A stretch of 64,000 nt of DNA from Gp13-AA77 sp035946575 (GTDB taxonomy: Bacteria > Acidobacteriota > Terriglobia > UBA7540), in the NCBI GenBank assembly GCA_035946575.1, contig DASYZG010000024.1:124001-188000 (forward strand), written 5' to 3'. A model generated the notes under the pieces. That model saw only the letters and a program-made list of their open reading frames with translations, was not told the origin of the DNA and searched no databases. The position numbers were made by a program, and so were the translations under genes. Shown piece by piece: positions 35,201 to 43,623 of this stretch (position 1 is its first letter; the number at the start of each line of letters is the position of its first letter).

Positions 35201-35578
35201 CGGAATTGAGCTCACTCCTTGAAACGCTGCCTGCGCAGGCCCCGTTCCCGGAGTCCTGCGTTTCTGCCATTACCTTAACTCTGAAGAACGGGTGCGCGCA
35301 AGGATGTGATGAGGTCACAGGAGTGAACCGGGCGATCTTTCATCTCTTACTTGGAGAGAATAAACGGCGAGCGCTGCTGCGCCTTGGATCGGGCGCTGGG
35401 GGCACGAACAAACTCAGAATCGCCCTTACAGCATGCCGCAGCGCAACTCAGCCACGAAAACCGGCGGAGCACGTCCGCCCTCTGCATCCCTTGTGAGTCC
35501 TTCGTGCCCTCTGCAGAAACTTCAACGGCGGTTGGTGATTCTGCATGCGCACTCGCAAGTTCGTGATAGGATGCGAGC
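35201..35578. other. Spacer between FmdB and TetR genes
   Basis: No credible gene. It contains TGTGA-TGAGG-TCACA at 35305-35319, a palindrome like the GTGA/TCAC sites but with five central bases. An inverted pair CTCGCA (35552-35557) and TGCGAG (35572-35577) directly precedes the TetR start. Confidence 0.45.
35552..35577. promoter_or_regulatory. Possible TetR operator
   Basis: CTCGCA and TGCGAG are spaced by 14 nt and abut the ATG of the TetR gene. Autoregulation by binding here would fit TetR habits, but the palindrome is short. Confidence 0.25.
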
Positions 35579-36256
35579 ATGTCCTCACGTTTGGGCACAG
35601 CCCCGCGCCGCATCCCGCAACAACCCAGGGGCGAGCGGCGGGTAGCCAGCCTGCTGCGGGCGGCGGCGGCCGTTCTCGCTGACACGGGATACGCGGCCGC
35701 AACGATGTCGGCGATCGCCGAGCGGTCGAATTCCTCGATTGGCTCGTTGTACCAATTCTTCCCCAGTAAGGAAGCGGTGGTCGAAGCCCTGCGGGCCGGA
35801 TACGTCAAGGAGCTCGAAAGGCTATGGGAGTCACTGGCCGCGGACTCCGGGAGTTTGACGGTTGAGGAGCTTGTATCCCGCCTCATTCAATCGCAGGTCG
35901 AGTTCGCGGAGGAGCATGCAGGTTTCCTCGCCCTCTTCGAAGCGCCGCCGACGGTGAACAGCCCCCGGAGGCGGGAGATCATCCGTGGCCGCATTGCACG
36001 AGTCGTTCTGAAGCGCAATCCCGACCTGCCGAAGAGCGAAGCGCTTCGAACTGCAGCCGTGACGCAGCAGATCGTGAGGGCGCTGCTGACGCTCTATGCC
36101 AGGGCTGACAGGGCGGAGAGGGGTGCGATTCTCGAGGAGTTCGCAGCGCTCTTGACGGGATACCTGGCTCCCAAACTGGGAGGCCAGAAGCGTGGTATCC
36201 GCTGTAAGGCAGCAGGGTCGCCGAAAGAGTCCAAGAAACACGGGGCTGTTGCGTAG
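35579..36256 (+). CDS. TetR-family transcriptional regulator
   Basis: The 225-residue protein has an N-terminal helix-turn-helix: LLRAAAAVLADTGYAAATMSAIAERSNSSIGSLYQFFPSKEAVVEAL (residues about 26-72), with the family's GSLYxFFPSKE recognition segment. The C-terminal helical domain binds an unknown ligand. It lies 13 bp before the adaptor gene of an RND pump and in the same direction, so it very likely represses this operon and is relieved by a pump substrate. The C-terminal tail is basic (KRGIRCKAAGSPKESKKHG). Confidence 0.9.
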   Translation: MSSRLGTAPRRIPQQPRGERRVASLLRAAAAVLADTGYAAATMSAIAERSNSSIGSLYQFFPSKEAVVEALRAGYVKELERLWESLAADSGSLTVEELVSRLIQSQVEFAEEHAGFLALFEAPPTVNSPRRREIIRGRIARVVLKRNPDLPKSEALRTAAVTQQIVRALLTLYARADRAERGAILEEFAALLTGYLAPKLGGQKRGIRCKAAGSPKESKKHGAVA

Positions 36257-36269
36257 TGAATGCCGGTGA

Positions 36270-37454
36270 ATGCCGACGGCTAAACCGAGGGAGAGCGGAT
36301 TGAGGAAACCATTTGGCCATGAGTGTGGGACGCTTGCCGTGGTTGCCGCCGGCGCGATTCTTGCAGGAGGGTGCGGTCACCGGCCACAAGCGGCACCCCC
36401 TCCGCGCCCGCCGGTTGTCGAAGTGTTCCCGGTCCTGCAGAAAGACGTGCCGATCTACGGCGAATGGATCGCCACCCTCTACGGCTACGTCAACGCGCAG
36501 ATTCAGCCTCAGGTCCCGGGCTACCTCATCAAGCAGGACTATCGTGAAGGTTCTTTCGTTCACAGAGATGATGTGCTGTTTGAGATTGACCCGCGTCCCT
36601 TTCAAGCGGAGCTGGACCAGGCAAAAGCCCAACTGGCGCAGGCAGAGGCGCAGCTCGGGACCGCGACGCTCAACGTAAAACGCGATGTCCCCGAAGCGGA
36701 GGCCCATGCGATTCCGCAAAGCCAGCTTGACAACGACACCCAGGCGAAGCTTGCCGCCAAAGCCTCTGTCGAGGCGGGTCAGGCGGCTGTGGAGCGGGCC
36801 CAACTGAACCTGGGCTATACCAAGGTCCGCTCGCTCATCGACGGAATTGCGGGCATCGCCCAGGTCCAGGTCGGCAACCTGGTGGCAGCCACGACCGTGC
36901 TTACCTCGGTTTCGCAGGTGAATCCGATCAAAGCCTATTTCCCCATCAGCAGCGTGGAGTATCTCCGCATTGCCGACCGGGTCAGCCCGGGCGCCGTGAA
37001 CCTGCTCTCCGGCGCCAAAACCATTTCGTTGCAACTCATCTTGTCGAGTGGCAAGCCCTACGGCTACAAAGGCCGAATCCTCTTCGCCGACCGGCAAGTG
37101 GACTCGCAAACCGGAACCATCCAGATCGTGGGCGCCTTTCCGAATCCCGGCAATATTCTGCGGCCGGGGCAGACCGGCCGCGTCCGGGCGCTCACGGAGA
37201 CCCTCAGAGCGGCGCTTCTCGTGCCCCAGCGCGCGGTGGAAGAACTTCAGGGCGGCTACCAGGTGGCAGTCGTCGGACCCGAGAATAGGATCGCTATCCG
37301 AACCGTCAAGGTGGGGGAGCGCGTCGGGTCCATGTGGATCATTACTCAGGGATTGGAACCTGGCGAGCGGGTGGTGGCGGAGGGAGCCCAATCGGCCCGA
37401 GACGGCATGGTCGTGACGCCCGCACCCTACAATCCTTCCGGCGAGGAGAATTGA
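36270..37454 (+). CDS. RND efflux periplasmic adaptor (AcrA/MexA-like lipoprotein)
   Basis: This 394-residue membrane fusion protein has a lipoprotein signal ending in AILAGGC (Cys about residue 35). Next come a lipoyl/barrel-sandwich half (IQPQVPGYLIKQDYREGSFVHRDDVLFEIDPRPF), an alpha-hairpin of heptads (ELDQAKAQLAQAEAQLGTA), the second lipoyl half (LGYTKVRSLIDGIAGIAQVQVGNLV) and the beta-barrel and membrane-proximal domains (LRPGQTGRVRALTETLRAALLVPQRAVEELQGGYQVAVV). It bridges the inner-membrane pump to the outer-membrane channel. It is followed by the pump gene after three bases. The start codon is not strongly supported; the ATG at 36270 is used. Confidence 0.9.
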   Translation: MPTAKPRESGLRKPFGHECGTLAVVAAGAILAGGCGHRPQAAPPPRPPVVEVFPVLQKDVPIYGEWIATLYGYVNAQIQPQVPGYLIKQDYREGSFVHRDDVLFEIDPRPFQAELDQAKAQLAQAEAQLGTATLNVKRDVPEAEAHAIPQSQLDNDTQAKLAAKASVEAGQAAVERAQLNLGYTKVRSLIDGIAGIAQVQVGNLVAATTVLTSVSQVNPIKAYFPISSVEYLRIADRVSPGAVNLLSGAKTISLQLILSSGKPYGYKGRILFADRQVDSQTGTIQIVGAFPNPGNILRPGQTGRVRALTETLRAALLVPQRAVEELQGGYQVAVVGPENRIAIRTVKVGERVGSMWIITQGLEPGERVVAEGAQSARDGMVVTPAPYNPSGEEN

Positions 37455-37457
37455 TCC

Positions 37458-40400
37458 GTGTCGAAGTTCTTCATCAATCGGCCCATCGTGGCCATGGTGA
37501 TTGCAATCCTGACGGTGATCGTCGGCGGAATCACGATACTTACTCTTCCCGTCGCGCAGTTCCCCGGTATCGTTCCCCCTGAGACCAGGGTTCAGGCTAC
37601 TTTTGTCGGCGCTGACGCGAACACCGTGGCGCAATCCGTCGCCACGCCAATCGAAGAGCAGATGAGCGGCGTGGACAACATGAACTACATGTATTCGGTG
37701 AACGCCAGCTCCAACGGCCAGATGAGGATGATCATCGATTTTGCGGTCGGTACGGACCCGAACACGGATCTCATCCTTACCCAGATGCGCGAGACGCAGG
37801 CCGCGGCCCAGTTGCCGTCGCAGGTTGCGCAGTACGGGATTCAAACGATGAAATCGACGGGGTCGCCCCTGATGCTGGTGCCCGTATATTCGCCGCACGG
37901 CACCTATGACGCTAACTTTCTGGCCAACTACGCTTACATTAACCTCGTCGATCCCCTCACGCGCGTCCCGGGCGTGGCGCAGGTGTTCGTTTTTGGCGCA
38001 GGCCAGTACGCCATGAGAATCTGGCTCGACCCGGACAAGCTGGCGAGGCTGGGGATTACGGTCTCGGACGTGATCGGCGCGGTCCAGTCGCAGAACACCG
38101 TAAACCCCGCCGGGCAGATCGGCGGCCCGCCGGTGCCGCCCGGTCAGGAATACACCTACACGGTCCTGGCCCAGGGTCGCCTGAGAACCCCCGAAGAATT
38201 CGGCAACATCGTGGTCCGTGAGAACCCTGACGGGGGAATCGTTCACGTCAAGGATGTTGGCCGGGTTGAACTGGGCGTTCAGTACTACAATCTGCTGGGC
38301 CGCTTGAACGGAAAGCCAAGCGCGGTGCTGGCTATCTTTCAATTGCCGGGCTCGAACGCGGTCGATACCGCCGCACGGGTCGAGCAGTTGATGAACCAGC
38401 TCAAACCCCATTTTCCGCAGGATTTGACCTATGCCACCTCTCTCGATTCGACCCGGGCGGTGAGCGAGGGGCTCAAAGAAATCTTGATCACCCTGGGAAT
38501 CGCGCTGCTTCTGGTTATCCTGGTGGTCTACATTTTCCTGCAAGGCTGGCGCGCCACGTTGATCCCCATGCTCGCCGTGCCGGTTGCCCTTGTCGGCACC
38601 TTCGCAGTCTTTCCCTTGTTCGGCTTTTCGATTAACACGCTTTCGATGTTCGGGATGGTGCTGGCCATCGGTCTCGTGGTTGACGACGCCATTGTCGTAG
38701 TTGAGGTAATCGAGCGGCATATCGAGGAAGGGCTTGCGCCCAAAGCTGCCGCCTTGAAAGGCATGCAAGAGATTTCGGGCCCGGTGATTGGTATCGCGCT
38801 GGTTCTTTCCTCGGTCTTCGTGCCCACCGCTTTCATTCCCGGCATCACCGGCCGACTCTACCAGCAGTTCGCTGTGACCATCGCGATCTCCGTCGTCATC
38901 TCGGCCTTCAATGCGCTCAGCCTCAGCCCCGCGCTCGCGGCTCTGCTCCTTCGCCCCAGAAAGGCGAGCCGCGGGCCGCTGCGACGGTTCTTCGACTGGT
39001 TTAACCGCGTTTTCGGCCGCGCTACGAACGGGTATGTTCGAGCCTCTGCGGGCTTGATTCACAAGGGCGCTGTGGCCATGATCATCCTTGCCTTGTTCGG
39101 CGTGGCGGCGGTCTATTTCGGAGAGAAGCTGCCAACCGGCTTCTTGCCGGATGAAGATCAAGGCTATGTATTTGTCAACCTCCAGCTCCCTAACGCCGCG
39201 TCGTTCGAGAGGACCGAGGCTGCGGCGCGGCAAATCGAGGCAATTCTCGCCAACACGCCGGGCGTCCAGTACACCACCAGCGTCATCGGCTTCAGTCTGC
39301 TGAGCTACGTCCAAACCACCTACAACGCCTTTTTCTTTGTCACCTTAAAGCCCTGGAGCACCCGAAAGCAGATGGACACGCAGTACCAGGCCATAAAATT
39401 TCGCTTGAATCAGGCTCTCGGCAGACTTCCTCAAGGGACGGCCTTCACCTTCTCCCCGCCAAGCATCCCCGGGGTCGGCACTTCCGGAGGCTTCACATTC
39501 GTTCTTGAGGACCGGGGCGGGCATGATGTTCCGTGGCTCGCGGCCAATGTGAATAAATTCGTTGCCGCTGCGCGCAAGCGCCCGGAAATTGCGGGCATCG
39601 CCTCTTCGGAACTGCCCAGCGTGCCGCAGGAGTTCATCGCCGTTGACCGCGATAAGGCGCTGAAACTCGGGGTGCCCATCGCGGATCTTTACCAGACGGT
39701 TCAAACCTTCATGGGCGGATTTTTTGTGAACTACTTCAATCGCTTCGGAAGGGAGTGGCAGGTTTACGTGGAGGGCGCCGGCCGTTACCGAACGCGGGCG
39801 GAGGACCTGAGCCAGTACTACGTCCGGAACAACCGCGCCCAAATGGTGCCCTTGTCGGATCTGGCGCGCTTCGAGCCGCGACTGGGCCCCGAGTTCATCA
39901 TGCACTATGACGAATATCCCGCGGCCCAGATCAACGGCAGCGCCGGAGCGGGGTTCAGCTCCGCCCAAGCCACGGCGGCGCTCGAGCAGGTGTTCGAACA
40001 AACGATGCCGCGGGACATGGGCTACGACTGGATGGGTATGTCCTTTCAGGAACAGAAGGCGGCGCAGGGCGTTTCGGCAACGACCATTTTTGGCATCTCG
40101 CTGCTATTTGTATTCCTGATTCTGGCAGCCCTCTATGAAAGCTGGTCGTTGCCATTCAGCGTCCTGCTCTCGACGCCCATTGCCGTCTTCGGCGCCTTCG
40201 GTGTCCTCCTGTTGCGCCGCATGGCTGATCTCGCGCTGCTGCCTCCTTATATGGTCCAGCTTGAGAACGACGTCTACTCCCAGATCGGCCTGGTGATGCT
40301 GATCGGACTCGCCGCCAAGAATGCGATTTTGATAGTTGCCTTCGCCAAGGACGAATACGACAAAGGGAGACCGCTGGTCGAGGCCGCTCTGGATGGAGCA

Positions 40401-40664
40401 CGGCTGCGCCTCAGGCCCATTCTGATGACCTCTTTCGCGTTCATTTTTGGGGTCGCGCCTCTGTGGTTCGCGTCAGGCGCAGGCGCCGTGTCCCGCAAAA
40501 TCATGGGGACGACGGTTATCGGAGGCATGGTCGGCGCAAGCCTGATCGCAATCTTCTTTGTGCCGGCAATTTTCTGCGTGGTTGAGAGACTCTCGGGCGC
40601 GAAGAAATTCCACGCGCTCACGCCCTCGCCGCAGGGTGAGGCGCCGGCCGGGAGTGAAGGATGA
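37458..40664 (+). CDS. RND multidrug efflux pump permease (AcrB/MexF-like, HAE1 family)
   Basis: The 1068-residue inner-membrane protein starts MSKFFINRPIVAMVIAILTVIVGG, typical of HAE1 RND pumps. TM2-TM6 follow the first periplasmic domain, with the proton-relay pair in GLVVDDAIVVVEVIERHI. The second half repeats the layout (GAVAMIILALFGVAAVYF, then SWSLPFSVLLSTPIAVFGAFG and GLAAKNAILIVAFAKDEYDKG). The pump trimer exports hydrophobic drugs, detergents or bile-like compounds by proton antiport through the adaptor and channel. GTG start at 37458 with GAGGAG upstream. The stop overlaps the next gene's ATG by four bases. Confidence 0.95.
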   Translation: MSKFFINRPIVAMVIAILTVIVGGITILTLPVAQFPGIVPPETRVQATFVGADANTVAQSVATPIEEQMSGVDNMNYMYSVNASSNGQMRMIIDFAVGTDPNTDLILTQMRETQAAAQLPSQVAQYGIQTMKSTGSPLMLVPVYSPHGTYDANFLANYAYINLVDPLTRVPGVAQVFVFGAGQYAMRIWLDPDKLARLGITVSDVIGAVQSQNTVNPAGQIGGPPVPPGQEYTYTVLAQGRLRTPEEFGNIVVRENPDGGIVHVKDVGRVELGVQYYNLLGRLNGKPSAVLAIFQLPGSNAVDTAARVEQLMNQLKPHFPQDLTYATSLDSTRAVSEGLKEILITLGIALLLVILVVYIFLQGWRATLIPMLAVPVALVGTFAVFPLFGFSINTLSMFGMVLAIGLVVDDAIVVVEVIERHIEEGLAPKAAALKGMQEISGPVIGIALVLSSVFVPTAFIPGITGRLYQQFAVTIAISVVISAFNALSLSPALAALLLRPRKASRGPLRRFFDWFNRVFGRATNGYVRASAGLIHKGAVAMIILALFGVAAVYFGEKLPTGFLPDEDQGYVFVNLQLPNAASFERTEAAARQIEAILANTPGVQYTTSVIGFSLLSYVQTTYNAFFFVTLKPWSTRKQMDTQYQAIKFRLNQALGRLPQGTAFTFSPPSIPGVGTSGGFTFVLEDRGGHDVPWLAANVNKFVAAARKRPEIAGIASSELPSVPQEFIAVDRDKALKLGVPIADLYQTVQTFMGGFFVNYFNRFGREWQVYVEGAGRYRTRAEDLSQYYVRNNRAQMVPLSDLARFEPRLGPEFIMHYDEYPAAQINGSAGAGFSSAQATAALEQVFEQTMPRDMGYDWMGMSFQEQKAAQGVSATTIFGISLLFVFLILAALYESWSLPFSVLLSTPIAVFGAFGVLLLRRMADLALLPPYMVQLENDVYSQIGLVMLIGLAAKNAILIVAFAKDEYDKGRPLVEAALDGARLRLRPILMTSFAFIFGVAPLWFASGAGAVSRKIMGTTVIGGMVGASLIAIFFVPAIFCVVERLSGAKKFHALTPSPQGEAPAGSEG

Positions 40665-42061
40665 GAAGAGTGCCGATCGCGCTGGCCGGGGCCTGCCTGT
40701 TCTGGGCGGGATGCACCGTCGGTCCGAATTATCACCGGCCCAAAGCGGACGTCCCTGCAACCTACGGCGGGACGGCCGCGACTCCGGCGCCCCGGCAATC
40801 GGCCGAATCTCTGGGTAATGAAAAGTGGTGGAACCTTTTCCAGGATCCTGTGCTCCGGCAACTGATCCACACCGCACTCGAGAATAACTACGACGTGCGG
40901 ATCGCGGCCACCCATGTTCTCGAGGCGCAGGCCCAACTCGGCATCACGCGATCCAACCAGTTCCCGGTCGTAAACGGCGGGGCAAACCTGCTGCGCGAGC
41001 GCAATCCGAAGGTCAACTCGTTCTTCCCGACCTACAGACTCCACACCGCCGAGCTGGATCTCTCCGTAATCTGGAACCTTGACTTCTGGGGTAAATACCG
41101 GCGCGAAACCGAAGCAGCCCGCGCCACCTTGCTGGCCAGCGAATGGGGACAGCGGGCCGTGATCACCTCCGTGGTCTCCAGTGTCGCCACCGCTTATTTC
41201 CAGCTGCGCGAGCTCGATTTGGCCCTGCAGATTTCCCGGCGTACGCTGGCTTCGCGAACCGACTCGCTTCGCCTGACGCAGGTGCTCTACGACAATGGCT
41301 CCGCGTCGCTCCTCGATCTGCGTCAGGGGCAGGAATTGGTTGACACCGCGGCCGAAACAATCCCCGACCTCGAGCGGCAGATTCGGCAGCAGGAAGACCT
41401 GATCAGCGACCTGACCGGCCAGAATCCGGGCCCGGTTTCCCGCGGTCTCGAACTGACTCGGGAACCCCTCCCCAATGCGGTGCCCACAGGGTTGCCCGCG
41501 GAACTCCTCGAGCGGCGCCCCGACATCCGCGAGGCTGAGGCGAATCTGATGGCCGCCAATGCAGATGTTGGTGTAGCCAGGGCGGACTTCTTTCCCAATA
41601 TCCCCCTCACCGCCACCGGTGGACTCGAGAGTTATGCGCTCGACCGGTTTTTCTCGTTCGCCTCGGCAGGGCTGTACAACGTCTCCCTGTCGGCGACACA
41701 AACCATCTTCCAGGCGGGGGCTCTCCGCGCCGGGCTCAAATTGAGCCAGGCCCAGGAACAGCAGATGCTGCTTGCTTATCGGCAGACAATCAAGGAAGCC
41801 CTGCGTGAAGTTTCGGATGCGCTGATCGCCTACCAGAAAGACGGCGAGTTCCTGCAGAAACAGCAATCCCTGACGGACGCGGCGGCCGATGCCGACCGTC
41901 TCTCGCATGTCCTCTACGGGCACGGTGGCGCCAGCTATCTGCAGGTGCTGACGAGCGACACCAATTACTTCGCCGCCGAACTCAACCTTGCCGAGGCTCA
42001 ACTGAACGAGCGCCTCGCTCTGGTTCAACTCTATAACGCTCTGGGCGGAGGCTGGCAGTAG
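40661..42061 (+). CDS. RND outer-membrane channel lipoprotein (OprM/NodT family)
   Basis: This protein of 466 residues has a lipobox (ACLFWAGC) followed by TVGPNYHRPKADVPATY, the signature N-terminus of NodT-family channels. Two TolC-like repeats follow: NEKWWNLFQDPVLRQLIHTALENNYDVRIAA early, and LPAELLERRPDIREAEANLMAANADVGVARADFFPNIPLTA in the middle. The trimer forms a beta-barrel plus alpha-tunnel from periplasm to exterior. It completes the tetR-adaptor-pump-channel operon and is coupled by ATGA overlap to the pump gene. Confidence 0.93.
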   Translation: MRRVPIALAGACLFWAGCTVGPNYHRPKADVPATYGGTAATPAPRQSAESLGNEKWWNLFQDPVLRQLIHTALENNYDVRIAATHVLEAQAQLGITRSNQFPVVNGGANLLRERNPKVNSFFPTYRLHTAELDLSVIWNLDFWGKYRRETEAARATLLASEWGQRAVITSVVSSVATAYFQLRELDLALQISRRTLASRTDSLRLTQVLYDNGSASLLDLRQGQELVDTAAETIPDLERQIRQQEDLISDLTGQNPGPVSRGLELTREPLPNAVPTGLPAELLERRPDIREAEANLMAANADVGVARADFFPNIPLTATGGLESYALDRFFSFASAGLYNVSLSATQTIFQAGALRAGLKLSQAQEQQMLLAYRQTIKEALREVSDALIAYQKDGEFLQKQQSLTDAAADADRLSHVLYGHGGASYLQVLTSDTNYFAAELNLAEAQLNERLALVQLYNALGGGWQ

Positions 42062-42221
42062 CCCGGACGTCTGGCAGGGAGGCTCAGGGCAGCGAGATGG
42101 GGCGCGAACCGGACCCAAACAGCCTTTGAGCAAGATTCCAGCCCTCTCTGATCGCATTCTTCAGCCGAAGGCGTGGCCGAAATTCGCACCTGCGCCAGAA
42201 AGGTCGCCTGGACGTCAAAGC

Positions 42222-43406
42222 CTACTGCGTTTTCGGAATCCTGCCTTTCAAGTCCTCGCGGCGAAACGGATCCGGTGCGCTGATCAATTCGCGCGCTGCG
42301 TCCACCTGGCCCCAGACGTTCCAAAGGAGCACGCCGCGCACGCGTCCGTCGCGCACATAGTACACCACGCCTTCGCGGTGCGGCTCCTTCCAGTCGGCCA
42401 CCGTCTCGAGCCGCGAGTCCAGTTCGCCGACGGCTTCGTATCCGAGATCAAACAGGTCCGAATAGAAGAAGGGCAGGTGATGATAGGCGCTTCCCTTCCC
42501 GGCCATGGACCTGCCCGCAGCCGCGCCCATGGTGTTGGCGTTGTCCTCGTGCTCAACCCGCAGTCGCGTCTGGAGGGCGGGATTGAAAAAGTTCGCCACG
42601 TCACCGGCCGCGTAGACGTCGGGATGGCTCGTGCGCAGAGACTCGTCAACCACGATGCCGTTTTGAACGGCGAGCCCGGCGGATTGGGCAAGCTCCACGT
42701 TCGGAGTGACGCCGATGCCGGCAACCACGCCATCCACCGGAAATTCGCCATGGCTCTCGGTCTTTACAATGGCCCCTTGCGCCTTCGCTTCCAGACCCAC
42801 CACCGTGCTGCCGGCAACCACGTTCACGCCCTTCTGACGGTAATAGCCGCTGAGAAAGCGCGCCAGGTCGCCGGGATACATGCGGGAGCCGATGGCTTCC
42901 TCCGGAAACAGCATAATCACCTCTTTGCCGTTCATCGCCAGCGCCGCCGCCACCTCCCAGCCGATGAATCCGCCGCCAATCACCGCAAACCTGCGGCCCT
43001 GCTCGCTGAGCGCGCGCAATCGCCGGTAGTCGCCGAGCGTCCGGTAATAGATGATCGAGCCGCCATCGAAGGGAAGACGTCGAGGCGTGGCGCCGGTGGC
43101 AATGAGGAGCTTGTCGAAACCGTAAGTTTCGCCTTGATCGTCCGTCACGACCTTTCTTTTCAGATCCAATGCTCGCGCCGTCCGCCCCAGATGAAGAGCG
43201 GCGTTATGCTTCTCCGTCCCTCGCCAGACACTGTCCGGGGAATCGCCCTTCCACAGGCCCTTCGAGAGAGGCGGCCGATTATAAGGTCGATCCGGCTCGG
43301 CGCCGACCACTCCGATCGAGCCGGACCCGTCGGCCTCCCGGATTCCACCCACGGCCGCGTCTGCCGCCATCCCACCGCCAACGATCAAGTACTTGTAGTC
43401 CGGCAT
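42222..43406 (-). CDS. NAD(P)/FAD-dependent oxidoreductase (ferredoxin-reductase/AIF-like)
   Basis: The flavoprotein of 394 residues has an N-terminal FAD-binding YLIVGGGMAADAAVGGIRE, RPPLSKGLW, LLIATGATPRRLP, a central NAD(P)-binding FAVIGGGFIGWEVAAALA and the C-terminal FAD motif VYAAGDVANFFNP, then an AIF-type C-terminal domain. The closest functional groups are rubredoxin/ferredoxin reductases of oxygenase systems and apoptosis-inducing-factor-like NADH oxidases. No ferredoxin or oxygenase gene is adjacent, so the electron acceptor is unknown. The gene faces the RND operon tail to tail. Confidence 0.88.
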   Translation of the reverse strand: MPDYKYLIVGGGMAADAAVGGIREADGSGSIGVVGAEPDRPYNRPPLSKGLWKGDSPDSVWRGTEKHNAALHLGRTARALDLKRKVVTDDQGETYGFDKLLIATGATPRRLPFDGGSIIYYRTLGDYRRLRALSEQGRRFAVIGGGFIGWEVAAALAMNGKEVIMLFPEEAIGSRMYPGDLARFLSGYYRQKGVNVVAGSTVVGLEAKAQGAIVKTESHGEFPVDGVVAGIGVTPNVELAQSAGLAVQNGIVVDESLRTSHPDVYAAGDVANFFNPALQTRLRVEHEDNANTMGAAAGRSMAGKGSAYHHLPFFYSDLFDLGYEAVGELDSRLETVADWKEPHREGVVYYVRDGRVRGVLLWNVWGQVDAARELISAPDPFRREDLKGRIPKTQ

Positions 43407-43623
43407 TCTGCCTCCTTCGCCACTAACACAGCTCCATCAAGCATACACGTATCTGATTTCCCCGGATTGCCACGCCAAGTCATCCAAAATCGGGGGACGG
43501 CAATGGACGGATTCCGCTTGTGCGCGAGTGACGATGTCGCCAATGACAGTCAATCGAACAGGCCACCTGGTGTGTTCCCGCATCTACCATGACTGGTGCC
43601 ACCGGCATATTGAGGAGGATCTG

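Noticed and set aside
35979..39314. 1111-codon open frame on the minus strand across the TetR and RND genes
   Set aside because: It is fully antisense to well-supported efflux genes, lacks family similarity, and is rich in His, Arg and Gln, as expected for a shadow frame in high-GC DNA.
40274..42157. 627-codon minus-strand frame opposite the pump and channel genes
   Set aside because: Shadow of two coupled efflux genes; no motif.
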